Shown here in pieces: positions 1 to 10,245 of a stretch of DNA of 64,000 nt. The notes below the pieces were generated by a model. The model was not told where the DNA came from and ran no database searches. It saw only the letters and a list, made by a program, of their open reading frames with translations. Source of the stretch: Terriglobales bacterium (GTDB taxonomy: Bacteria; Acidobacteriota; Terriglobia; Terriglobales; Acidobacteriaceae); NCBI GenBank assembly GCA_035567895.1, contig DATMPC010000110.1, positions 61,232 through 125,231 of the forward strand, given 5' to 3'. Numbering within the stretch: position 1 is the stretch's first letter; each line of letters starts with the position of its first letter. The position numbers were made by a program, and so were the translations under genes.

Positions 1-1477
1 TAGCTGCGTCGGCGAAACGTCCGACGCGCGCGTACATTGATGCGAGTCGCTGGCGCAAACGAATGTCTTTGGGAGCCTTGGGTAAAACTTCTTCCAGCGG
101 GGCGATCGCTTTTTCAGGGACATTGTAGGAGGCAAACAATTCGGAATCAGTGAGAGCTGAATCGATGTCCTCTGCCAAATCCCTCGAGTATTCCTGGACA
201 AAAGCCGGAGGCGCATCGAGCTCGTCGCCCATCAACGCTTCCACCATCAACGCCTGCTCACCCTCTTCGGCAGATAGCTCTCGCGTGACCGAATCCTTGC
301 CCATGCGCCCCATGATCTGCCGGTAATTCTGTTCGTGAAGTGGATTTTGGGGTTCGGTCTGAGCTAGCAGCTGATAGAGATCGGCGGCCTGTTGCAGCTG
401 TCCAGCCTGCACGTAGGCATGCGCCAGCAATTCCTGTACTTCACACAGCGAAGCCGCGGGAGCTCCTACCTTCTGCAACAGCGCTAATGTCGACTGCAGA
501 GCCGACGCGCTCTCTTTAGTCTTCGAAACAGACGCCGATAAAGCATCGAGAAGCGCCTGGCTGTTGGAAGGTAAGAACTTGTCCGCGTAGCGCTCGTAAA
601 CACCGACCGCGTGCTCGACCTTCCCGGCATCCAGCAGTGCCGTCGCGTATGTCGTAATAATAGAAGGATCGTTTTGCTCGGCTACAACCTTGGCGATCAG
701 CGGGTCTGCCTTCTCGAAGTTGCCGGTTTGCAGGTAGGCCTGGAGTAGCTGCCGCACCACTTCGGGACGAGACTCGGCATCAGTCAGTTTCGATAGATTC
801 TCAACCGCCACAGCACTGTTGCCAGACTCGCCGGCGATTTGTCCGCGCAGTAACAGTGCCGGACTGTACTTTGGATCGAGTTTGAGGACCTTGGAGAGCG
901 CTTCGTCGGCGGCATCCGCGGAGCCACGCTGATACAGTGACTGGGCGGAATTGAAATAGATCTCGAGCGCTTCTTGGTTCTTACCGAGCTTCAGGTACAG
1001 ATCGGCAACCTTGGCCTGCATCGCTGCATTCTCGGGGTCAAGGTCGAGCATCTTCTTCAGAACGCCGGTCGCCTGTTCGCGCTCATTGTTCCTGAGATAT
1101 TGCTCTGCTACTGCCGAGTAATGCGCACGCGCGTCGTTGTAGAGACCTTGCTGGGTGTACAACTCAGCCAGACGTACAACCGAATCCAACGCACCTGGAT
1201 TCAGTTTCGTTAACTTTTTGTAAATGGCGATGGCCTTCACGACGAAGCCATCGGATGAATAGGCTTCGCCAACTTTTCTGAAGTAGTCCGCTGCCAGATC
1301 TCCGCGCCCCAGTCGTGCGTATAGATCGCCGATAGTGTTGAGTACGGTGAGGTCTTTGGGATCCTGTTTTAGAACTTTCTCGTATTCGGCAATGGCGTTC
1401 TGCAGCTTGCCCTGCTGCACAAACTTCTCAGCCGCGCTGAGGATCTTTGCTTTGTTGAAACCGAAGCCAAGCGCCAT
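1..1477 (-). CDS. TPR-repeat protein (3' end outside window)
   Basis: The reading frame opens at an ATG (complement of 1475-1477) and runs 492 codons to the window edge without a stop. It begins MALGFGFNKAKILSAAEKF and continues as consecutive helix pairs of TPR type, for example AIAEYEKVLKQDPKD and AIAIYKKLTKLNPG, with a conserved Pro or Asn-Pro at each repeat end. No signal peptide or membrane segment is seen, so it is probably a cytosolic scaffold. Partners and function cannot be named from sequence. It lies 278 bp downstream of typA on the same strand, a gap with no clear terminator, so it may have its own promoter there. Confidence 0.85.
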   Translation of the reverse strand, partial: MALGFGFNKAKILSAAEKFVQQGKLQNAIAEYEKVLKQDPKDLTVLNTIGDLYARLGRGDLAADYFRKVGEAYSSDGFVVKAIAIYKKLTKLNPGALDSVVRLAELYTQQGLYNDARAHYSAVAEQYLRNNEREQATGVLKKMLDLDPENAAMQAKVADLYLKLGKNQEALEIYFNSAQSLYQRGSADAADEALSKVLKLDPKYSPALLLRGQIAGESGNSAVAVENLSKLTDAESRPEVVRQLLQAYLQTGNFEKADPLIAKVVAEQNDPSIITTYATALLDAGKVEHAVGVYERYADKFLPSNSQALLDALSASVSKTKESASALQSTLALLQKVGAPAASLCEVQELLAHAYVQAGQLQQAADLYQLLAQTEPQNPLHEQNYRQIMGRMGKDSVTRELSAEEGEQALMVEALMGDELDAPPAFVQEYSRDLAEDIDSALTDSELFASYNVPEKAIAPLEEVLPKAPKDIRLRQRLASMYARVGRFADAA

Positions 1478-1755
1478 ATTTGGAGAGTCCGAAAACGATA
1501 AAGACTGGCCACCCGCCTGTGCGGTCGATACTTGACGGCGCCGCGTCACCAGGGGTCAATTGCACCCGCAACCCACACGGACGCACACTTCTAAACGCAG
1601 GGCTGCGCCGGTGGGCTAACGTTAACACATCCATTGTGAGGCCTGAAGCAGGCCGGGTCTTAGTTGTAACGGGTAAACACCTGATTACGATAGGCTTCGG
1701 ACTACGTGGTTACTGCCGGTTTCTAATCAGTCAAGAGATTCGGGCTTTCAGGACT

Positions 1756-3585
1756 TCAGTCCCTTTCGGCTCCCACCAACTGCGCGCCGCGCTTTGGCCG
1801 CCGGTTGGCCTGGAGAATCTTCTTGCGCAGACGAAGCATTTTGGGAGTTACTTCGACAAATTCATCGTCGGAGATGAATTCAATCGCCTGCTCCAAGTTG
1901 AGAGCCTTATGTGGCACGAGGCGAATGGCTTCATCGGCGGTGGAAGCTCGCATGTTAGTCAGCTTCTTCTCGCGGACGACGTTCACGTCGAGATCAACAT
2001 CGCGAGCGTTCTCGCCAATAATCATTCCTTCGTAAACGTCGGTTCCCGGTCCCACGAGCAGCTCGCCTCGTTCCTGCAGGTTGTAAAGCGCGTAAGCCGT
2101 AGCGACCCCTGCACGATCCGCAACCAGCGCGCCGGTTAAGCGTTGTGGAATCTCACCCTGGTACTCCATGTAGCCGTCGAACAGCGAGTTCATCACCATG
2201 GTCCCGCGAGTGTCGGTGAGCAATTCGCTGCGTAATCCAATTAGTCCGCGGCTTGGGACGCGGAATTCCAGACGTACGCGGCCGTAGCCATGATTATGCA
2301 TTTTCGTCATCTCGCCTTTGCGCGGGCCAAGCTTTTCGATTACCACGCCGATAAAGTTTTCTGGGATATCGATGGTCAGGTGCTCCACCGGTTCCATTAG
2401 CTTGCCATCAACCTTGCGAGTCACGATCTCGGGCTTGCCGACCATGAGCTCATACCCTTCGCGTCGCATAGTCTCGATCAGGATCGAGAGCTGCAACTCC
2501 CCGCGGCCCATCACCTTGAAACTGTCTGTATTGACCGTCTCCTCAACCTTGAGGCTCACGTTAGTCAAGAGCTCCTTCTCCAGACGATCGCGAAGGTTGC
2601 GCGAGGTTACATATTGACCGTCACGTCCCGCAAACGGCGACGTATTGACCGTGAACTGCATCGCGATCGTGGGTTCGTCGATAACAATCGGCGGCATCGG
2701 TGCAGGCGACTCGATACCAGTAATAGTCTCGCCGATCGTGATTCCGGTGACGCCGGCAATTGCGACGATATCGCCGAGCTGTGTCTGATCGATGTCGACG
2801 CGCTTGAGTCCGCTGAACGAGAACAGTTTTGTGATCTTTACTGTCTGGAACGATCCATCGCGCTTCGCAATTGCAACTTCTTCGCCATTCTTTAGGGTTC
2901 CATGAAAGACGCGCGCAATCGCGAGCCGGCCTAGATAGTCACTGTAATCAAGGTTCGCCACCTGGATCTGGAGAGCTCCATCAGCTTCGCCCTTCGGTCG
3001 AGGAATATGTTCCAAAATGGCATCGAAGAGCGGCTTGAGATCGCTGCCAGACGACTCCGTAGAAGTCGACGCGGTGCCTGCCTTCGCGTTGGTGTATAGA
3101 ACCGGAAATCCGAGCTGATCCTCTTTTGCGTCGAGATCGATGAAGAGGTCGTAGACTTCATTCAGCACTTCTTGCGCGCGAGCGTCTGGCCGATCGATCT
3201 TGTTGATTACCAGCACCGGCGGGAGTCCCGCTTCGAGGGCTTTGCTCAAAACATAACGCGTTTGCGGCAGTGGTCCTTCACTGGCATCCACCAGCAGCAT
3301 CACTCCATCGACCATCTTGAGCGCCCGCTCGACTTCGCCTCCGAAGTCGCTGTGACCAGGAGTATCGACAATGTTGATCTTCACATCGTGATAGAAGACG
3401 GCCGTATTCTTGGCAAGGATGGTGATGCCGCGTTCGCGTTCGAGTTCGTTCGAGTCCATCACACGTTCGGCGACGATCTCATTCGAGCGAAATGCCCCGC
3501 TCTGACGCAGCATAGCGTCGACGAGGGTGGTCTTGCCGTGATCAACGTGGGCAATTATGGCGATGTTGCGAATAGAAGAATTCAA
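1756..3585 (-). CDS. typA: Ribosome-associated GTPase TypA/BipA
   Basis: A 609-aa translational GTPase of normal family length. It acts on the 50S ribosome and is linked to ribosome assembly and stress or cold adaptation. G1 (AHVDHGKTT), G3 ([16 protein letters not shown]) and G4 (NKIDRP) are intact, followed by EF-G-like domains and the BipA C-terminal domain (PHGYGR-type region around [12 protein letters not shown]). The start codon is TTG (complement of 3583-3585), with AAGG upstream; no ATG lies near the conserved N-terminus [14 protein letters not shown]. It is divergent from hemL across an 87-bp gap. Confidence 0.97.
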   Translation of the reverse strand: MNSSIRNIAIIAHVDHGKTTLVDAMLRQSGAFRSNEIVAERVMDSNELERERGITILAKNTAVFYHDVKINIVDTPGHSDFGGEVERALKMVDGVMLLVDASEGPLPQTRYVLSKALEAGLPPVLVINKIDRPDARAQEVLNEVYDLFIDLDAKEDQLGFPVLYTNAKAGTASTSTESSGSDLKPLFDAILEHIPRPKGEADGALQIQVANLDYSDYLGRLAIARVFHGTLKNGEEVAIAKRDGSFQTVKITKLFSFSGLKRVDIDQTQLGDIVAIAGVTGITIGETITGIESPAPMPPIVIDEPTIAMQFTVNTSPFAGRDGQYVTSRNLRDRLEKELLTNVSLKVEETVNTDSFKVMGRGELQLSILIETMRREGYELMVGKPEIVTRKVDGKLMEPVEHLTIDIPENFIGVVIEKLGPRKGEMTKMHNHGYGRVRLEFRVPSRGLIGLRSELLTDTRGTMVMNSLFDGYMEYQGEIPQRLTGALVADRAGVATAYALYNLQERGELLVGPGTDVYEGMIIGENARDVDLDVNVVREKKLTNMRASTADEAIRLVPHKALNLEQAIEFISDDEFVEVTPKMLRLRKKILQANRRPKRGAQLVGAERD

Positions 3586-3656
3586 TTAATACCTTTCACA
3601 TTCAATCTTACCGGACCAACTGTGCTTGAATGGCTCTTTTCTCCAGAAACAGCCCG

Positions 3657-3662
3657 TATACT
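3657..3662 (+). promoter_or_regulatory. -10 element of hemL, leaderless start likely
   Basis: TATACT ends 10 bp before the hemL ATG (3673). No purine-rich Shine-Dalgarno sequence lies between them. The expected transcription start is around 3669-3671, so the mRNA would start at or within a few bases of the ATG. The -35 region is poor. Confidence 0.5.
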
Positions 3663-3672
3663 CTGAATATTC

Positions 3673-4992
3673 ATGCCTCGCTCAGCTAAATCCCGCGCCC
3701 TCCAACAACGCGCTGAAAAGCTCTTTCCCGGGGGCGTAAATTCCCCGGTACGCGCATTTCGCGCGGTGGGCGGAGAGCCGCCGATCATCGTTCGTGCTCA
3801 GGGCGCCAAGCTGTGGGATGCGGATGGCAATGAGTACATCGATTACGTCGGTTCGTGGGGGCCGATGATCCTCGGTCATGCCGATCCCGAGGTGACCGAA
3901 GCGGTGAAACGATCGACCCAAAACGGAACCAGTTTCGGCGCATCAACTCCCGCTGAAGCTGAGCTGGCAGAGCTTGTGACCACTGCTTTTCCATCGATCG
4001 AGATGATGCGCTTCGTGAGCTCGGGGACAGAGGCAACGATGTCGGCCATTCGTCTGGCGCGCGCGTTCACTCGGCGTAAGTACATCGTGAAGTTCGAAGG
4101 CTGCTATCACGGACACGCCGATTCGCTGCTCGTGAAGGCCGGCTCCGGTGTCGCCACTCTGGGCATTCCCGGATCGGCCGGGGTCCTCGATGAGCAAGCA
4201 CAATTCACACTGGCGTTGCCTTTTAATTCAACCGAAGCTGTGGAACAGGCGTTTGGGCGCCACAAGGATCAGATCGCTGCCGTAATCGTTGAGCCGATCG
4301 TCGGCAACATGGGCTGCGTCCCACCTCGCGATGGATACTTACAAATGTTGCGCGGGATTACACAATCCAATGGCTCACTGCTTATCTTCGATGAGGTTAT
4401 GACCGGATTTCGCGTGGCCTTTGGCGGAGCGCAGGAGCTTTACGGGGTCACACCAGACTTGACGACGCTCGGGAAGATCATCGGTGGAGGCCTACCTGTT
4501 GGCGCCTACGGCGGCCGCCTGGAGATCATGCGCATGATTGCGCCGCTGGGCCCGGTATATCAGGCGGGAACGCTCAGTGGAAATCCGCTGGCGATGGCTG
4601 CGGGCATAGCGACCGTGAGCCGTCTGCGGCGCGATCGAGCGAAGATCTATCCCGCACTGGAGCGAAATTCTTCAACTCTAGTGAATGCCATCACCGAGAT
4701 CGCGCAAGAGGGTGGAGTGGACGTCACGAGCACGCGGGTTGGATCGATGTTCACGTGGTTTTTCCGAACTGGGAACGTCTACGACTACGAAGATGCAGCC
4801 AAATCGGATACAGCGAAGTTCGCGCAGTTTCATCGTGGGATGCTCGACCGTGGGATTTATCTGCCGCCTTCGCAGTTTGAAGCTGTGTTTCTTAGCATGG
4901 CACACACTAGCACGATGATCGGCCAGACGATTGAGGCCTCGCGCAGCACGTTCAAGTGCTTTAAACAAGCAGCGGTTACCAGTCCTTCGTAA
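3673..4992 (+). CDS. hemL: Glutamate-1-semialdehyde 2,1-aminomutase
   Basis: A 439-aa PLP enzyme converting glutamate-1-semialdehyde to 5-aminolevulinate, the last step of the C5 route to tetrapyrroles. Visible signatures are [11 protein letters not shown] and [15 protein letters not shown] near the N-terminus, the PLP-binding [19 protein letters not shown], the aspartate in [13 protein letters not shown], and the PLP lysine in [17 protein letters not shown]. Length fits the family. The 3' end overlaps the convergent phosphoesterase gene by 17 bp. Its product feeds the siroheme genes of the sulfite operon about 3 kb away. Confidence 0.97.
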   Translation: MPRSAKSRALQQRAEKLFPGGVNSPVRAFRAVGGEPPIIVRAQGAKLWDADGNEYIDYVGSWGPMILGHADPEVTEAVKRSTQNGTSFGASTPAEAELAELVTTAFPSIEMMRFVSSGTEATMSAIRLARAFTRRKYIVKFEGCYHGHADSLLVKAGSGVATLGIPGSAGVLDEQAQFTLALPFNSTEAVEQAFGRHKDQIAAVIVEPIVGNMGCVPPRDGYLQMLRGITQSNGSLLIFDEVMTGFRVAFGGAQELYGVTPDLTTLGKIIGGGLPVGAYGGRLEIMRMIAPLGPVYQAGTLSGNPLAMAAGIATVSRLRRDRAKIYPALERNSSTLVNAITEIAQEGGVDVTSTRVGSMFTWFFRTGNVYDYEDAAKSDTAKFAQFHRGMLDRGIYLPPSQFEAVFLSMAHTSTMIGQTIEASRSTFKCFKQAAVTSPS

Positions 4993-6352
4993 ACCCAGTC
5001 CAGTAGTCGAACGAGTTGCATGACTCACTTTGCTCTGCCTTTGAATAGAGCGTCACATAGGTAAGAGCGCGCATGCGGCCAAAGGTTCTCCCATCCGGCG
5101 TCGAGGGAATCACATCGCGCCAGGTGCCGGTGTTGATGTAGAAGCGGTCCCCGGTTTCGTCGTTCTTAATCAGGCACACGTCCGGCGAATGGGTATGCCC
5201 GGAAAGCACGACGCGAACTTTGTTCTGGACAACCAGTTCTTCGCGCATCGCCGAGAGTTGCGGCTGATCGGGCTCTCCGCCCATCATGAAACGCGTAATT
5301 TTTCGTGCGGCTTCCCGAGCGGGCCGGTTGTGCCATCCGCCCATCTGCAGCAGCCCTCGAGCCAGTTCCAACTCCGCCGGAGCCCAAGGCTTGGCCCGCC
5401 GACCGAGCCAATAACGAAAGAATTTGTCGTCATGGATCTGGGCCATGAGATCCTGCATCATGGGAACGAACCTCTCCCACGCCTCTTCGACTGAGAAATT
5501 GCCCTCCGAGTCATCCAGCATGTAATCGAGCAGCGCCGACTGCGGACGCACGTCGTCGAATTGCAGCAAACGCAGGTACAGCGCCCCCAGCACAGGATCT
5601 TTCAAAATCTGTTCATCGCCATACTTGTGACGAAAAAGATAAGGAAGCCGCACCGCGACATCGATCGTGATGAAGTCACCAAAGTTCGCCTGCGAGTATC
5701 CCGCCTCGTCCACTTTCAACGGGATGGGTTCGTTCCCAGGAAGGTCGAGTGCAAAGTTATTGTTGTCGTATTCGTGACCGTGGCGGACAAGAACATCAGG
5801 ATCTTCGAAGAGCGCGTAATGGGGAAAACGCTCTATCTCACGAATCCCCATTAGTTCGCAGACTCGCTTTCGAATCGCGGCGGACCCATTCGCCAGGCGG
5901 TCATGATTTCCCGTCAGGCACGTGATCTTGACCGGGCACGGGAAGTCGCGATCTACCCAATCGCGCGCAGTCGAATCGTGCCCCTTGTACTTTCCCGCAG
6001 CAAGGTTGCGAAAGAGCGCGAGAGTTTGACTGACGGCCGGCTCAGCGGCAACCGCCTCCAGAATCTTGAGAACTTTCTTTTCCAGCTCTGGAGAAACATC
6101 GTCGAGCGATACGTACGGCCGGAGTTCGTCGTTGAACCAGAGCGTGGTGCGATTGAGGTCGAACACATCGCCGGCGATCACCAGCTCGAAATTCTCTACA
6201 TAACGACGGCGCGCCTCGTCGGCCATATGCGAAATGAAACTGCGATAGGCCTTGGGATCGAGATTGCGACGAAAGATGATTTGCTTGCTGCCGCCGCTGA
6301 TTACATCTGAAGCTTCTTCTTCAAAATGCAAGTCGGAGATAACTGCGATCAT
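4976..6352 (-). CDS. Calcineurin-like metallophosphoesterase
   Basis: A 458-aa protein beginning [13 protein letters not shown] chose the ATG at 6352 because the metal-binding DLH motif must lie near the N-terminus; a longer frame to 6445 adds a segment that overlaps the upstream gene. Metallophosphoesterase motifs appear in order: [28 protein letters not shown] and SGHTHSPD. These predict a two-metal phosphodiesterase or phosphatase in the cytosol; substrate unknown. It lies 16 nt after the membrane protein at 6369-7109 and probably shares its transcript. Confidence 0.87.
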   Translation of the reverse strand: MIAVISDLHFEEEASDVISGGSKQIIFRRNLDPKAYRSFISHMADEARRRYVENFELVIAGDVFDLNRTTLWFNDELRPYVSLDDVSPELEKKVLKILEAVAAEPAVSQTLALFRNLAAGKYKGHDSTARDWVDRDFPCPVKITCLTGNHDRLANGSAAIRKRVCELMGIREIERFPHYALFEDPDVLVRHGHEYDNNNFALDLPGNEPIPLKVDEAGYSQANFGDFITIDVAVRLPYLFRHKYGDEQILKDPVLGALYLRLLQFDDVRPQSALLDYMLDDSEGNFSVEEAWERFVPMMQDLMAQIHDDKFFRYWLGRRAKPWAPAELELARGLLQMGGWHNRPAREAARKITRFMMGGEPDQPQLSAMREELVVQNKVRVVLSGHTHSPDVCLIKNDETGDRFYINTGTWRDVIPSTPDGRTFGRMRALTYVTLYSKAEQSESCNSFDYWTGFTKDW

Positions 6353-6368
6353 GAGAGGCTCAATGGTC

Positions 6369-7109
6369 TCATCGCAGCGGCACATCCAGCAACGCCACCC
6401 AATACTGAATGGATTGCAGGCAGAAGCCCGAGAGAATAAGGACAACCCCGAAAACTCCCAAACGACGTTCCGGCAGACTGTCGGCGAACCATTCGATGTA
6501 AGGAGTAAGAAAGTTCCCGAATGCAGTCGCGAGACCGATCACCAGACCAATCTCCAGAGCAAATCCTATCGAATAGGTACCCTGCGCGAGCAGTCCGGAG
6601 ATCAGGGCTGCGAGAAGATATCCCACAGTTCGAACTAGCGCGGCCGCTGCTTGCCGGCCAGTGATACGAGGTCGCGCCATAGCCTGATACTGCATCGTGG
6701 GACGTACGCCCCAACTGTACGCAATGATCTGACCGACGGTACTCAGAATTGCAAAAATGATCGCGAACTTCGTTCCATAATTGTGATGCAGACCTAGCCC
6801 AAAGCCGGCGCCGCGAATCAGACTAAACAGACTGTCATGCGCTAGTCCGTAGTCAGGCTGCTGCCGCGCGGCTCGTGACAACTCAACGGCGAGAGTAAAA
6901 CCGTTGGTTAGTCCAACCGCGAGGCCAAAACGCCAACCCAGTGGAAGTCCAAACCCAACGCCATATAAGACTGAATAGGTAACCGCCCGCGTTAACGTGC
7001 GCAATGGACCGTGCTTGCCGCCCAGCAAATCGTAGGCGAGGTACATGCCGCCAATCAGATCTAGTGAGATTCCCGCAATGCTGACGGCTGCAAGTACGTG
7101 TCGGTCCAT
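6369..7109 (-). CDS. Small multi-pass membrane protein, unknown function
   Basis: A 246-aa protein with about six hydrophobic segments, such as LAAVSIAGISLDLIGGMYLA, FAIIFAILSTVGQIIAYSWG and LGVFGVVLILSGFCLQSI, and glycine-rich loops (GVGFGLPLGW, RGAGFGLGL). No family recognised. It lies 93 bp after cobA, with no terminator visible between them, and is followed directly by the phosphoesterase. The two may form a unit, possibly transcribed by read-through from the sulfite operon. Confidence 0.75.
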   Translation of the reverse strand: MDRHVLAAVSIAGISLDLIGGMYLAYDLLGGKHGPLRTLTRAVTYSVLYGVGFGLPLGWRFGLAVGLTNGFTLAVELSRAARQQPDYGLAHDSLFSLIRGAGFGLGLHHNYGTKFAIIFAILSTVGQIIAYSWGVRPTMQYQAMARPRITGRQAAAALVRTVGYLLAALISGLLAQGTYSIGFALEIGLVIGLATAFGNFLTPYIEWFADSLPERRLGVFGVVLILSGFCLQSIQYWVALLDVPLR

Positions 7110-7202
7110 TCAGGAGAAAGAGGCTGCGCTGAGATATTACATGCTGCTTGAGACACAGCTGCTTTAGAAAAGTACTCAGCAGGCACAACAAGGGCTTCCG
7201 GC

Positions 7203-7961
7203 TTAAGACGGCAGGACAGACAATCGCGCTGCCAAAGAATCGATACGTTGGCCAAGGGTGGTTTCTGAATCATGCTCGAAGACTTCACCTACTAGAAGGA
7301 TCGATGGCGCCGAAAGCAATCCCGAATTAGGAAGATCGCCAAGCGTCGTTCGAAGTTCCGATTGCGTCTCGCGGGAAACTGCAGACACGATGACGCATGG
7401 AGTCTCGGGCGAAAATCCTTCCGCGAGCAAACGATTCCCCACAGAGGCATAATCTACGCCCGGCATGTAAATCACGTGGGTGGTCCCTTCCGAAGGCGCA
7501 CTGGCAGCGCGATGTCCTGTGCTAAAGACCACGCGTGAGGCGTAGCGCCTATCGGTCAATGAAGTTTCCAGCGCCGCAGCAGCGGCGAATGCTGCGCTAA
7601 TTCCCGGCACAACTTCGAACTCGATGCCTCGCTCGCGTATGGCGTCGATCTCCTCCCCCGCACGTCCAAAGAGCATCGGATCACCTGATTTGAGCCTGAC
7701 CACCGTTCGTCCCGAACTGGCGTAGGCAACCAGCATCGCATTGATCTCTTCCTGCGTGACTCGTGCGGCGCCGCATCGCTTCCCTACTGAAATCACCGTC
7801 GCAGTTCGTGGAATCAAAGCGAGAATCTCGCGACTGATCAGATCATCGTGCAACACCACATCCGCTTCGCGAAGCACGCGAACTGCCTTCATGGTGAGCA
7901 ATTCCGGATCGCCCGGACCTGCTCCAACCAGGTAAACCTTGCCTCTGGAGGAAAAGCTCAC
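7203..7961 (-). CDS. cobA: Uroporphyrinogen-III C-methyltransferase (SUMT)
   Basis: A 252-aa SAM-dependent methyltransferase making precorrin-2 from uroporphyrinogen III, the entry to siroheme. Signatures are YLVGAGPGDPELLT near the N-terminus, DDLIS, GKRCG, RLKSGDPMLFGRAGEE and the family-typical VPGISAAFAAAA. The start is GTG (complement of 7959-7961), overlapping the TGA of the upstream dehydrogenase gene as GTGA, which implies translational coupling. It is the last gene of the sulfite operon and supplies the cofactor of the reductase encoded two genes upstream. Confidence 0.95.
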   Translation of the reverse strand: MSFSSRGKVYLVGAGPGDPELLTMKAVRVLREADVVLHDDLISREILALIPRTATVISVGKRCGAARVTQEEINAMLVAYASSGRTVVRLKSGDPMLFGRAGEEIDAIRERGIEFEVVPGISAAFAAAAALETSLTDRRYASRVVFSTGHRAASAPSEGTTHVIYMPGVDYASVGNRLLAEGFSPETPCVIVSAVSRETQSELRTTLGDLPNSGLLSAPSILLVGEVFEHDSETTLGQRIDSLAARLSVLPS

Positions 7962-8527
7962 GAGCCGACTCCTGCTGGATAGACGAGATCGCGCAAGAGC
8001 TGCAACCGTTTCGCTCCGGGGGCGTGCTCGCGGAGAATGCGCCGACGTTCGTCTCCGATGTACTGTACAACTTCGTCCAGATCCTCGGACAGAGCCTGGC
8101 TGATTTCATCACGTACGCGTTGTGCCAGATGCGGGCTCTCGCCTTGAGAAGAGACGGCAACGACGAGCGATCCACGCCGAACCACAGCCGGATAGTAAAA
8201 GTCGCACAGAGGTGGCACATCGACGACATTCGCGAGAATGCCGCGCCGCTGCGCTTCGTCATAAATCTGCTGGTTCACTGTAGGATCCGAAGTTGCCGCA
8301 ATCACGAGGTAGACGCCATCCAGGTCGCTGGACAGATACTTCCGCTCGTGCCACACCACACGCGCACCCAGAAATTCACGCACTGCAACTGCCGGAGAAG
8401 GATCTACAACGGTGACTTGTGCGCCGGCATCAAGCAACCCCGCAATCTTTTGCGTGCCGACCTGGCCCCCTCCCACAACGAGGCACCTGCGGCCTTCGAG
8501 CTTGAGGAAAATTGGAAACAGATTCAT
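7958..8527 (-). CDS. Precorrin-2 dehydrogenase / siroheme synthase N-domain
   Basis: A 189-aa Met8/CysG-N type protein. It begins MNLFPIFLKLEGRRCLVVGG with the NAD-binding glycine motif VVGGGQVGTQK, and later has the NVVDVPPLCDFYYPA region with the family's PALVRRGSL-like block (PAVVRRGSLVVAV). It oxidises precorrin-2 to sirohydrochlorin and may insert iron, completing siroheme. Its ATG follows the reductase's TAA with no gap, and its stop overlaps cobA's start, so the three genes are tightly coupled. SUMT and dehydrogenase are separate genes here, not the CysG fusion. Confidence 0.92.
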   Translation of the reverse strand: MNLFPIFLKLEGRRCLVVGGGQVGTQKIAGLLDAGAQVTVVDPSPAVAVREFLGARVVWHERKYLSSDLDGVYLVIAATSDPTVNQQIYDEAQRRGILANVVDVPPLCDFYYPAVVRRGSLVVAVSSQGESPHLAQRVRDEISQALSEDLDEVVQYIGDERRRILREHAPGAKRLQLLRDLVYPAGVGS

Positions 8528-10237
8528 TTACTCCACTCCATGCGGCACAGCGCGCTCAGGGAGGTCGCGTTCGACAGGAGCAAACTGAGCTCCCGCAAGA
8601 AACTCGCGAAGCTCCAGATCGCTGTGACGGCCGAACCAGGCGCGCAGATTCTCACCGCCTTCCCGTGTCGTCAAATAAGTCCGAAGCAATCGCTCTAACG
8701 CCTCGGGCACCTCGGTTGCCGGCGCGCGGTAGCCAACGGGCCGCGCCGTCCGCGCCCATGCGCCGACAGAACCACCCGCGCAGAAGTAGTAAGCATCCAC
8801 CAGCTTCCCGTTGTGCTTGATCTTCTTTCCCTCGAGTCCTATATCGGCGATCCAGTGTTGGCCGCAACTGTTTGGGCAGCCCGTGACGTGCAGCTTGAGT
8901 TGTTGGTCAAATTCGGGAATGCGAGATTCGAGTTCCTCCACTAGCCAACGCGCAAATCCTTTGGTCTCGGTAATGGCCAGCTTGCAGAATTCAGTCCCCG
9001 TGCACGCGACCGCGCCGCGCCAGAATGGTGTGGCGTCGACCTGCAGGTCAATCTGCTGCAACTCCCGCGCCAGTTCGGCTGCACGGCTGCGAGGCACATT
9101 TACGAAGACCAGGTTCTGCATCGTTGTTGTGCGCAGTTCGCCGCTACCGAAGCGCTCGGAAAGCTCAGCAGCATGTGCAAGCTGATCTCCCGAAACTCGT
9201 CCACGAAGAACCGAGGCGCCGACATACGCGAGTCCGGGCTGCTTCTGCGGATGTATGCCGACGTGATCGCGGTAGATGTCCGACGGAACCTGCTCGTACT
9301 CCGCCGCGTCAAGCTTGAATCCCAATCGCCACTCGAGCTCGCAACGAAAACGTTCCTCCGTCCATCCTTGCTGGAGAAACAGGTGCTTCAGTCGCGCGCG
9401 TTCGCGGCTCTCACGCAGTGTCGACTGCTCGCGGAAGAGTTCGGCAACGCCGCGCACCACATCGATCGCCCTCTCGAGAGGCACGAAGACGTTCAGCCGA
9501 ATTCCCAGATGAGGATCGGCCGAGAGACCGCCGCCAACTCGCAAAGAGAATCCAGGCTCGCTTCGGCCATTCCGCACACGCTCTGTCGCGGTTAGCGCAA
9601 CATCGTTGATCTCAGGATATGAGCACCAGCTCCTGCAGCCGGTGGCGGTGATTTTGAATTTGCGCGGAAGGTTGTAGAAGTCCGAATTACCCGAGAGCTC
9701 GCGCGCGATTCCCTGCGCGAGTGGAGACGCGTCGAAGATCTCATCTGCGGCGACTCCCGCCAGCGGGCAGCCGGTCACGTTACGCACCACGTCGCCGCAC
9801 GCACCCTTCGGGCCGAGACCCACGGTGGCAAGCGCATCCATGGTCTCGACAAGCCCTTCAATCGTCAGCCAGTGCAATTGAATGTTTTGTCGAACCGTAA
9901 TGTCGGCCAGATTGCGAGCGTGCTTCTTTGTTACTTCCGCAATCGCACGCAGCTGATCCGAGCGCAGAATGCCGTTCGGCAAGCCGATTCGCATCATGAA
10001 GTATTCAGTCGCAAGGCCTTCGCCGCCTTTGCCGCCGACGGCGCCCACACCGTCGCCCTGCGTGTAGATACCCCACCACTTGAAATACGCGTTTGCCCAT
10101 TCCGGAGGAATGGTGCTACGTCCTTCGCGAGCGAACTGCCGAATCTGCTCTACGTGCTCCCAGGGATTGAGTTCACGTTTCAGCCGCTCGATCTTCTGCG
10201 CCTTCGTTTCCTTAACGACCTGTGCCGCTCCCGCCAT
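8528..10237 (-). CDS. Ferredoxin-type sulfite/nitrite reductase (siroheme, 4Fe-4S)
   Basis: A 569-aa single-chain siroheme reductase with the duplicated ferredoxin-like and reductase domains of the NirA/Sir family. The cluster-siroheme ligands are intact: C412-x5-C418 in ACTGTEFCKL and C454-x3-C458 in VTGCPNSCGQ. An SD (GAAGGATTTC) precedes the ATG. Family members reduce sulfite or nitrite using ferredoxin. I infer sulfite, because the operon has a YeiH-type permease, lies behind a cysteine-codon leader, and has no nitrate transporter or nitrate reductase. The sequence alone does not separate the two. The C-terminus runs into the siroheme gene. Confidence 0.92.
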   Translation of the reverse strand: MAGAAQVVKETKAQKIERLKRELNPWEHVEQIRQFAREGRSTIPPEWANAYFKWWGIYTQGDGVGAVGGKGGEGLATEYFMMRIGLPNGILRSDQLRAIAEVTKKHARNLADITVRQNIQLHWLTIEGLVETMDALATVGLGPKGACGDVVRNVTGCPLAGVAADEIFDASPLAQGIARELSGNSDFYNLPRKFKITATGCRSWCSYPEINDVALTATERVRNGRSEPGFSLRVGGGLSADPHLGIRLNVFVPLERAIDVVRGVAELFREQSTLRESRERARLKHLFLQQGWTEERFRCELEWRLGFKLDAAEYEQVPSDIYRDHVGIHPQKQPGLAYVGASVLRGRVSGDQLAHAAELSERFGSGELRTTTMQNLVFVNVPRSRAAELARELQQIDLQVDATPFWRGAVACTGTEFCKLAITETKGFARWLVEELESRIPEFDQQLKLHVTGCPNSCGQHWIADIGLEGKKIKHNGKLVDAYYFCAGGSVGAWARTARPVGYRAPATEVPEALERLLRTYLTTREGGENLRAWFGRHSDLELREFLAGAQFAPVERDLPERAVPHGVE

Positions 10238-10245
10238 GAAATCCT

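Noticed and set aside
6353..6445. 31-residue extension of the phosphoesterase
   Set aside because: It overlaps the upstream membrane gene and the metal motif would no longer be N-terminal.
8528..10237. Calling the siroheme reductase a nitrite reductase
   Set aside because: No nitrate uptake or nitrate reductase genes nearby; YeiH and the Cys leader favour sulfite. Not excluded by sequence.
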